Shown here piece after piece: positions 55,942 through 64,000 of a stretch of 64,000 nucleotides of DNA; within the stretch, counting starts at the first letter, position 1; each line of letters starts with the position of its first letter. The position numbers and the translations under genes were made by a program. The stretch covers positions 40,991,909 through 41,055,908 of the forward strand of contig OY755045.1 in the NCBI GenBank assembly GCA_963576565.1, in the 5' to 3' direction. This DNA is from Aspidapion aeneum. Lineage: Eukaryota; Arthropoda; Insecta; Coleoptera; Brentidae. The notes beneath the pieces are model-generated. The model did not search any database and was not told the origin of the DNA. It saw only the letters and a list, made by a program, of their open reading frames with translations.

Positions 55942-56413
55942 TGTTAGCCCGCGGTTAGAAAAACGATAACTGCAATGGACTGTAAATATTTTAATTAAAT
56001 GAAGCGCGAACAAACATAAATATATTGATATGAAATTACGAAATAATCAAACGTCCATAGGTTAATTGTTGGTGCCACACAACGGCAATCAGAAACAAAG
56101 CACTCACCAGTTTGCAGCCAATTTCTCCACGTTCCAAGGGGCCCCTTTCTGGATCTAATGATGTCACCACGTAGCTGAAGGGCTGAAGTTTCTAGTTCTA
56201 TGCTTCAGTACACCAAAATCGAGCGCTTTTAAGTGTAGAAATTTGAAATAGTTGGAGAACGAAATTAACACGCCATTTCTCGAGGCGATTGACAAAGGAT
56301 CTCCCTGATTCTTGGTGCGCATGTCCAAAATGCGCGAATGCACTCTGTCCTTCATCCAATTGTGTGGTTTTAAAAATTTACAAACAACCGCGAAATTTTA
56401 GCGGGAGCTAACA
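55942..56413 (-). repeat. BEL 3' LTR
   Basis: 472 bp, TG...CA. It differs from the other LTR by GAGCGC for AAGCAC near 56221 and G for T near 56298. A short antisense frame at 56164-56355 is repeated in the other LTR and is not a gene. Confidence 0.95.
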
Positions 56414-56648
56414 TAACTGCCCTCCAAAACACACAATTTTAGAATCTCAACCGGACAGATATAGATATAAGAAAAATGATCGACCGATAAATATAAATGA
56501 ATGAAAACAGATAAGTATCGCAGGTTTAGTTAGAGACAACAAAATCCCGAAAAAGGCAAAACAAACAAACAAAAAATTTAAAAAAAAATAAAAATAAAGA
56601 AAAACCTATTGTAATACCCGGTAATAGGTAGAAAAATTAAAACTACTT

Positions 56649-59600
56649 TTAATTTGGCAAGAGGCACAGTTTTACAACTGGCCGCTTATAAACACCGGTA
56701 ACCGTTTGTACCGTCGCAACACGCACCTGACCATCCCCGCCGGGATGCAGTTCGATGACACGACCGACCGGCCATTTCAAAGGTGATTGAATGTGATCAC
56801 TTGTTATGATAACCAAATCATTTAATTTGATATTTGGGGACGAATCAGCCCACTTGTGTCGCTGTTGTAGCGTATGCAAACACTCTATAGAATACCGTTT
56901 CCAAAAATCATTATGTAGTTTTTGGATTAGTTGCCATCTCGAGAGCCGATTTAGGGGAACCTCGGACAAATCTGACTCCGGAATTTCTGAATTAAGGGGT
57001 TCAAGGGTCAAAAAATGCCCAGGGGTAAGAGGTTGAAGCTCGTGTGGGTCTGAAGAGGCAGGAGATAAAGGGCGACTATTAAGTACGGCTTCTATGCGAC
57101 ATGTAAGGGTGGACATTTCCATGATAGACAACTTCTGGTCGCCGACAACTCGAACAAAGTGAGTTTTAAAACTTTTGACGCCAGCTTCTGCCAGGCCATT
57201 GAAATGTGGACTGAGAGGAGGTCCCAGATGCCAACGAATAGAAAGTCTGGTGGCCGCACTTCTTGCGTAATCAAGTAATTGGTTACGAAACCCTATAAAA
57301 TTACTGCCTTGATCTGACCAGCATTGCGTCACGCTTCCGCGTCTGGAAATGAATCGATGGAATGCACCTACGAACCCTTCGGTGGACAGTTCCATGGTTA
57401 ATTCCAAATGCACGCAATGTGTGGCCGTACAGACAAACACACAGACATACGATTTGAAAGCTTTACAACCACGGTAACGATGAGGAATCACAAAGAAAGG
57501 TCCACAAAAGTCGATAGCTACACTCGAAAAAGGTTTAAGTTGATTGATTCGATGAGCGGGAAGTGAACTCATTATGGGCGGTCTATAGGGTTTAGGGTTG
57601 ATTCTAAAACATTGCAAGCACTTGGATATGGTTCTTTGAATTGCCCGTCTGGCAGATAATATCCAAAATTGCTGTAAAAGCAGATTATGTAATGTTTTAA
57701 ACCCAGGATGAAGGTATTGTCGATGAGCGGACTCGATAAGAAGAGTAGTTAAACGATGGTTACTCGAAAGTAAGACGGGGTGTTTTGCAGAATAAGACAA
57801 AAGGTCAGATTTTTGTAATCTGCCACCGACTCTAATGATATTATTTTCATCAAGAAAAGGTGAAAGTTTTCGAAAAGGTTTCGGTATTGGTTTATCCTTA
57901 GATAACGCGGAAAAAAGCTCAGAAAAACAAGAACCTTGAACGCGGTTGATAAGAAGGTATAACACACTTTGCATCTCACCGGTGCCGGTGGTAGGAAAAA
58001 CAATATTCTCAAAAATAACTTTTTGGTCCGGCGGCTTAGTGGGTTTTTGATAGGAATGGTTTTGAAAAAGGTTAACTATTCGAAGGACATAACAAATGAT
58101 ACGTTGAATTTTTGATATAGATGAATATTTGATAAGAAGCTGATCTAAGAAGTTGACATCAATTATCGCATTGCAGACCTTTGGCTTTTCCTCCAGATTA
58201 ATATCTCCGAAATCAATCAGCATTTTTGATTTATGAAAATCGGGCCATTCGTTTTCGGGAGACCACAAAAACGACGGTGCGTTCCACCACATGTCATGTG
58301 ACATGAGCTGTGAAGGGGTGGCCCCTCGTGACGCAATATCGGCTGCATTTAAGGCAGAAGGAATGTAGCGCCACGAGTTTGGGGGAATGATTTCTTGGAT
58401 TCTACTGACTCGATTTCCAACAAAGGTTTGCCAGCGATTAGGAGGGGATGAAAGCCAGTGCAATACGACTTGCGAATCGCAGAAAGTAACGATATTTGTA
58501 AAAGTTATTTTTCCTTCATAGCTAGATAAAACGAAGTCAATTAATTCGCTTAAAAGAAATGCGCCTAGGAGTTCTAGCCTAGCCAAAGTTTGTGACTTTA
58601 TAGGCGCGACTCTAGATTTTGCAGATATGAGAGAAACAGAGATATTGTTTTCCTCTTCTACACGAAAATATACGACGCCTGCGTAGCCTCGAATTAAAGC
58701 GTCACAGAAGCCGATGATTTGACAGGTATTGGTTTTTGACAGTTTGATTTGTCGGGGTAATTGAAAATTGGAAAGAAGCGGGAATTCAGAACGAAGTATG
58801 TTCCAAGAGTCGATGATAGAAGAATCTGGTTCTTCGTCCCAGCCTATTTTCGATATCCACAACTGTTGCAAAATAAATTTTGCTTGTAGCAACAAGGGAC
58901 AAAGAAAACCTAAGGGATCGAAGATTGTTCCTATGATAGATAAAATAGAACGTTTGGTTGGGGGTTTGTCCTTCATTCGGCATTGATAAGAAAAAATGTC
59001 GTTTTTTGGATGCCATTGAAGTCCTAAAACATTGATAAAGTGGGGTTCCTCCTTGTCGAAAGAGAGAGGCATTTGACGATCGGACTCTGGCAATGTTGCC
59101 AATAACTCAGGACAATTGCTTGCCCATTTTTTAAGTTCAAATCCTCCCGACTTCAACAAATCATTGAGTTCTGTTTGAAGGGAGAGAGCTTCAGAAAGCG
59201 AAGGGCTAGTTCCCAAGATATCGTCGATATAGATTGACGTTTTTAGAACAGTACTAGCCATAAGAAAACGTTCCTTTTCTCTCTCTGCCAGCTCATTTAA
59301 GGTACGCATGGCTAGAAAAGGTGAGCATGTCATGCCAAAAGTGACAGTAGAAAGTTCCCACATTGAAAGTGGGTCATGTGGAGAAAACCTCCACAATATC
59401 CTTTGATAAGGACGGTGATAAGGATTGATAAGGACTTGACGGAACATCTGTTTGATATCAGCAATGTAGGCAATAGGATTAAGACGAAACGTAAGGAGTA
59501 AAGAAGCAATATCCTTTTGAAGTTTCGGTCCAGATAACATCGTGTCATTGAGACTAATATTTTTTGGGGTGACTGCCGAACAATCCCAGACGACCCTTAA

Positions 59601-59897
59601 TTTTGTACTTAAGCTTTCCGGCTTTAATACGCAATGATGTGCCAAAAAACATGATACGTCGACTTTTGGTTGACTAGGTAAAACTAGACTCATATGATTA
59701 GAATCGATATAGTCTTGCATGAAACTTGAATAGGCAGTGTACAGATCAGGATTTTTGAGTAATCTATTTTCTAGAAGTAAAAATCTACGATAAGCTTGCG
59801 GATAAGTATTTCCTAGGTCAGGGTTTATTTTATCTTTAAACGGAAGATCTACCATGACTCTACCTCTCGGTTGCTGTACAACACTCGCAGCAAAAAT
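56649..59897 (-). pseudogene. BEL Pol: reverse transcriptase, RNase H, integrase
   Basis: About 1080 codons are open after an in-frame stop at 59898-59900; the first ATG is at 59855. RT shows VVWDCSAVTPKNISLND, DIKQMFRQV and YIDDILG. An RNase H-like segment has GFCDALIRGYAGVVYF and TFCDSQVVLHWL. Integrase has an HHCC-like finger (HRQYLHPGFKTLH, CLQCFR) and the triad AIDFCGPF, CWSDQGSNF, GLAEAGVKSF. This domain set and the YIDD box are typical of BEL/Pao. The catalytic residues survive; only the upstream stop and the Gag breaks disable expression. Confidence 0.92.
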
Positions 59898-60506
59898 TTA
59901 TTCTGCTTGTTTTTCTTCCTTTGATAAGATTTGTTTTTTAGGCAAATGTTCGATTTCCCAAAACCTAGGTAGAATGACCTCTAACGGAGGTGAATGACTC
60001 GTTAAAAAACAACTGGTTCGTTCCGTAAGACTACCTACTTCGTCCACTTTTCCCATGACGACCCAGCCAAAGATGGTTTCGAGGGCTGAAGGTTGCCCTA
60101 TTTGTCCAAGAACCCTGCCCTCCTTGAATATCTGTGCGAATAGCTCGCAACCAATAACTAGGTCCACAGGTCTAGATTTGAAATAAGATGGGTCGGCAAG
60201 TTTAGGGTTTTCCAAGTGTTTCCACTGATTATCGTTCAAAGTGAATGTAGGCATATTGGAACATAATTGTGGAACGACAATTGCTTCGAAATTAAGTAAA
60301 GGAGTGACCTGTCCTTGTGGCTTAATGTGACATTGAACGAGCCCTTTGGAAGTAAAAGAAGACATCTGATTTAATCCGAATATTTCAGTGGTGTAACTTC
60401 GCCTAGGAAGATTAAGACGCTGAATACACTTTTCACTGATGAATCCTGTCTGTGATCCAGAATCAAGCAGTGCCCTTACAGGTTGAAAATTTCCGCAACC
60501 GTCCAT
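59898..60506 (-). pseudogene. BEL aspartic protease
   Basis: 202 codons with ALLDSGSQTGFI, the DSG active site of BEL-type retropepsins, then a long spacer with LADPSY and LVIGCELFAQI. It ends at a TAA in the middle of what should be a continuous frame into RT (sequence on both sides stays in phase), so a single substitution separates protease from RT. Confidence 0.85.
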
Positions 60507-61874
60507 AACATCTATTATGGCGGTGCATAAAAGAAAGATGAAGATTATTGACCGGTGGTGTGTGAATGACAGGACTAGTATCTTGGCTTCCAGACTCTTG
60601 ATTAGTTTCTAAGATATGAGTTAAAGTGTGGTGCCTTTTACTATTGCAAGTCCTGCATGAATATATTGATTTGCACGTATCTACCCCATGCAAGGGATGA
60701 AAACACGCTAGACATAATTTTTTCTGCTTGACGAAAGATAGGCGATCGATAGGTGAGAGATCAAGAAATGTTTGACATTTCGAAAGCACGTGACCTTGAT
60801 TACACCGGAAACATTTTATTCCCGTACTTGAATTAGTTGAGGTGCCAGCCAGTCCTATAAAAGGCGAATTGGATGATTTATAGGTAGGCTTTTGCCCAAA
60901 CTGACTTCGCATAGAATTTGAATTTTGATAGGTAGGCTTTTGCCCAGACTGATTTTGCATAGAATTTGATTTTTGATAGATAGGCACCTTTTTGGGTGCT
61001 ATTGATTGAGGAAGTGATTCCAAAACTTTACATCTTTTTTCTAGAAATTGAAAAAGTGACTGAAAAGTGGGAATTTCGGTATTAGTATTGGCGTGACTCA
61101 TTTCGAAATTTGAACGCGTCGGAATATCCAATTTTTCTAACAAAATGAAAAAAATAATAAAGTCTCAACTGTCAACGTCAAAGCTAAGTGATTTTAAAAT
61201 TTCTAGGGATTCAGAAAAAGTGTCAATTAAATTACGCAATTCTTTAGCTGACTCGTTTTTTAATGTGGAGTTCATAATTGTGCTTAAAGCATCATTTGCG
61301 AGGTCTCGCTTGTTTTGACTAATTTGTCGTAAGCAATTTTATAATTTTGATCAGATAAGCTAATCCCTGATATCAATTTTAAAGGCTCATCCTCGAGATA
61401 TGAAAATAAATATTAAAGTTTTCGAACGTTACTTAGACTTTGATTTTGATCTATAATGTTATTAAAAAGATCGAAAAAGCTTGGCCATAATTTTTTATCA
61501 CCTCGAAATATGGGAATACCTAACTCTTTGAGTTTTGGAGTTTCGTTTTGTCGAACATATGATCCCGAAAAGGATGGGGCCTCAACCGGAAATATTTTAG
61601 AGTAAACCCCCTTACACGCATAAAAATATTTACGAGCTTCTGAAAGGATCGCATCCTGCGTTTTAAACTCCTCGTCGTCCGAGTCGTCTATCAACATAAT
61701 GACATCATTATGTGCCAGCATGCATTTATCGAAGGTTTCGTCCAAATCGGAATACCTCACTTGAAACTCGTTTCTCGCTTTTTCGTCTGTTGCCGCGGTC
61801 TGTGAAAACACATAACACTCGGTGATCGCAGATAAAAAACCCTTGCGTTTTTGCACGGCTTTTTTGACAGACAT
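60463..61874 (-). pseudogene. BEL Gag, frameshifted
   Basis: The N-terminal part, from ATG at 61874, has VKKAVQKRKGFLSAIT, then PSFSGSYVRQNE and IPIFRGDKKLWPSFFDLF, the family's capsid signature. It stops at 61413. The next piece, SYLEDEPLKLISGISL, is in another phase. A third, QNKRDLANDALS onward, has one TGA before LLEKLDIPTRS. The C-terminal part carries zinc knuckles, CFRCNQGHVLSKC and CLACFHPLHGVDTC, and a QSGQKPTYQ/FGQKPTYK internal repeat, and drifts out of phase near 60535 before the protease. Several small indels are therefore needed to explain it. Confidence 0.82.
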
Positions 61875-61900
61875 GATTTTACCTTTGAAATGACGAAATT

Positions 61901-62188
61901 GTCGGTAAATATACAATTAACGCTAAATGAATGCTTCTGAAATAGAAAAATGACGAATTGTCGAAAATATGCACTAATTTATCGCAATTGATGAAAATTG
62001 TTTTAAATATCGAAATGATATGGAACACATCTAATCACAGAAATGTCGGTAAATATACAATTAACGCTAAATTAATGCTTCTGAAATAGAAAAATGACGA
62101 ATTTTCGAAAATATGCACTAATTTATCGCAATTGATGAAAATTGTTTTAAATATCGAAATGATATGGAACACACCTAACACATAAATG
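61901..62188 (-). repeat. Two-copy 144-bp tandem repeat in BEL leader
   Basis: Copies start at 61901 and 62045 (GTCGGTAAATATACAATTAA) and differ at a few bases. It lies between the 5' LTR and gag, untranslated. Confidence 0.88.
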
Positions 62189-62421
62189 AGAAATGTTGTT
62201 TGTTTGTTTTTACTGAAACGACCACGCGGTAGACCCGTTACCATAGCAACGGACCGAAAACAGGTACTGCGCCGACACCGAAGGTCGAACGACTTTCTCT
62301 CGTTTCAATACGATGGGAAAAATTCAAGGCCGTGATCTCGGCTTGTGAAAAAATGGCCGACTTGTGAAATACCGTCGTATGGAGTAATTTTTTAAATAAT
62401 TCGGCTCGAAAGGAACACTTA

Positions 62422-62893
62422 TGTTAGCCCGCGGTTAGAAAAACGATAACTGCAATGGACTGTAAATATTTTAATTAAATGAAGCGCGAACAAACATAAA
62501 TATATTGATATGAAATTACGAAATAATCAAACGTCCATAGGTTAATTGTTGGTGCCACACAACGGCAATCAGAAACAAAGCACTCACCAGTTTGCAGCCA
62601 ATTTCTCCACGTTCCAAGGGGCCCCTTTCTGGATCTAATGATGTCACCACGTAGCTGAAGGGCTGAAGTTTCTAGTTCTATGCTTCAGTACACCAAAATC
62701 AAGCACTTTTAAGTGTAGAAATTTGAAATAGTTGGAGAACGAAATTAACACGCCATTTCTCGAGGCGATTGACAAAGTATCTCCCTGATTCTTGGTGCGC
62801 ATGTCCAAAATGCGCGAATGCACTCTGTCCTTCATCCAATTGTGTGGTTTTAAAAATTTACAAACAACCGCGAAATTTTAGCGGGAGCTAACA
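62422..62893 (-). repeat. BEL 5' LTR
   Basis: 472 bp, the upstream LTR on the minus strand; near-identical partner of 55942-56413. Confidence 0.95.
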
Positions 62894-63215
62894 CAGGTCC
62901 CTAATTGTGATTTGTAACTTAAAATAAATCAAAATGGCGGATACAAAATGGTGGATTTATTCATTTATGAACCGATTTGCATCAAACTCGGAACTTTAGG
63001 GTGTTTTGAGATCGCTGATTATGATTTCTAACTTAAACTTAAAATAAATCAAAATAGCGGATACAAAATGGTGACTTTTTCCATTTATAAACCGATTTGC
63101 ATGAAACTTCTAAGTTCTAAGATCTTTCAGGTCGCTGATTATTATTTTTCACTTATAATGGCGGACTTTTCCATTTATGAACCAATATACCAAAATATTT
63201 TGCTTTAAAAGTCCA
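62894..63215 (+). repeat. ~119-bp satellite, monomers right of BEL
   Basis: Continues the array broken by the BEL insertion, with ATGGCGG boxes near 62932, 63051 and 63157 in the same orientation as at 55576-55941. Confidence 0.8.
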
Positions 63216-63354
63216 GATTTTTTTGTAAAAAAAGTTAATTTGTTTTTAAAAAATTTTTTTTGTAATAAAAAGTTTTAAAAAATGTATTGCTTTAAAAGTA
63301 TATGAACCAAACCGAACCACCGCGGTGCTACTAAATCACTTGTAACAATGAACA
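63216..63354. other. AT-rich spacer at satellite inversion point
   Basis: A T- and A-rich segment of about 140 bp (with ACCAAACCGAACCACCGCGG near 63306) separates satellite monomers of opposite orientation. Confidence 0.6.
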
Positions 63355-64000
63355 ATAAAACAAAATCCGGCATTTTTGATCCGCCATGTTGATTTTTTAA
63401 ACTTAAATGAAAAATAATAATCAGCGACCTAAAACACCCCAAAGTTCCGAGTTTGATGTATATCGGTTCATAAATGGGAAAATCCGCCAATTTGTATCCG
63501 CCATTTTCATGTTTTTAAATTTGAGTCAAAAATTGTATTGAGTTACCTTAAGCGCCGCGACGTTTCAAGTTTGAGACAAATGGGTTATAAATAAAAAGGT
63601 GCGATATTGTTAGAAATCATAATGAGGGACCTGAAACACCTCAAAGTTCCGAGTTTGATGCATATCGGTTCATAAATGGGAAAATAGGTTCTGCCATTTT
63701 CATGTTTTTAAATTTGAGTAAAAAATTGTATTGAGGCGCTTAAGGTAAGCGCCACGACGTTTCAAGTTTAAGGCAAATCAGTTTATAAATAGGAAGGTGC
63801 ACCATTGTGGCTTTGCCATTTTGATTTTTTTAAAGTTTAAGTTACAAATCATAATCAGCGACCTGAAACACCCTAAAGTTCCGAATTTGAAGCACATTGG
63901 TTTATAAATGGGAGAGTCCGTCAGTTTTGATCCGCCATTTTGATTTTTTTTAGTTTAAGGTAAAAATAATAATCAGCGACCTAAAAGATCGCAAAGTTCC
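63355..64000 (-). repeat. ~119-bp satellite, inverted orientation
   Basis: At least five monomers on the minus strand, with GCCAT boxes near 63382, 63502, 63697, 63817 and 63937. The array continues past the window end. It pairs with the plus-oriented arrays to the left to form a large palindrome. Confidence 0.8.

Larger units (their letters stand above)
55942..62893 (-). mobile_element. BEL/Pao LTR retrotransposon, recent but disabled
   Basis: 6952 bp on the minus strand with 472-bp LTRs, flanked by CAGGTC on both sides (55936-55941, 62894-62899), a target inside the satellite. The LTRs show about three differences by eye. Coding order is gag, protease, RT, RNase H, integrase. Gag is frameshifted and pol has one in-frame stop, so it cannot make its full polyprotein. 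The sequence after the 5' LTR (minus strand, from 62421 downward, TGTTCCTTTCGAGCCG) resembles with mismatches the complement of a tRNA-Tyr 3' end and may be the primer site. Confidence 0.95.

Noticed and set aside
56164..56355. A 63-codon frame repeated at 62644-62835
   Set aside because: LTR sequence of the BEL element; duplicated with the LTR, not a gene.
1..64000. CRISPR arrays or bacterial operons
   Set aside because: No short direct repeats with unique spacers. All large reading frames belong to eukaryotic retroelements, and exons are joined by introns.

Overview
This is a eukaryotic, AT-rich, repeat-dominated window. The transposon families (Ty3/Gypsy, BEL/Pao, Jockey/CR1-like LINEs, mariner, a Tc1/IS630-type element, piggyBac, many TIR miniature elements) point to an insect. 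A beetle is possible, but I cannot prove the order. There is no bacterial operon structure and no CRISPR array. Most short open frames are chance or antisense shadows.

The thread through the window is one host gene on the minus strand. Four exons (43290-43478, 25867-26071, 10693-10859, 1455-1630) have correct splice sites, and all three junction phases agree. They encode about 245 residues that resemble the region N-terminal to the RING-IBR-RING of RNF216/TRIAD3-type E3 ubiquitin ligases. Both ends of the gene lie outside the window or were not found. Its introns (about 17, 15 and 9 kb) and the sequence upstream are packed with mobile DNA.

Layout. 1-10.7 kb: a tandem duplication whose second copy hosts a 5.7-kb nest of inverted repeats and a tail-to-tail pair of MITEs. 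10.9-15.4 kb: a 4.5-kb element with about 1.06-kb terminal inverted repeats. 16.2-20.9 kb: a decayed minus-strand LINE with a solo Gypsy LTR in it. 21.4-24.8 kb: a decayed Tc1/IS630-like transposase. 26.2-27.1 kb: an internally deleted mariner. 27.5-43.2 kb: a TIR pair enclosing a near-perfect 367-bp-arm hairpin and a LINE whose reverse transcriptase is split by an 8.9-kb tandem array. 43.5-51.3 kb: a four-layer stack in which a young Gypsy element sits in a piggyBac, which sits in a MITE, inside the host gene. 52.0-53.9 kb: a composite TIR element. 55.6-64.0 kb: a ~119-bp satellite that reverses orientation and is interrupted by a young but disabled BEL/Pao element.

The most remarkable feature is the array at 32564-41504. 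It has 22 complete and one 5'-truncated head-to-tail units of about 399 bp. Each carries a 72-nt tRNA gene with a glycine-tRNA body, intact A and B boxes and a T-run terminator. The anticodon position reads AGA (a Ser UCU anticodon) in place of a Gly anticodon. The array replaced a few tens of bases of the LINE RT, lies antisense in a host intron and is almost free of sequence divergence. It therefore looks like a very recent amplification of a chimeric tRNA gene. Everything here was read by eye; no alignment or database search was run.
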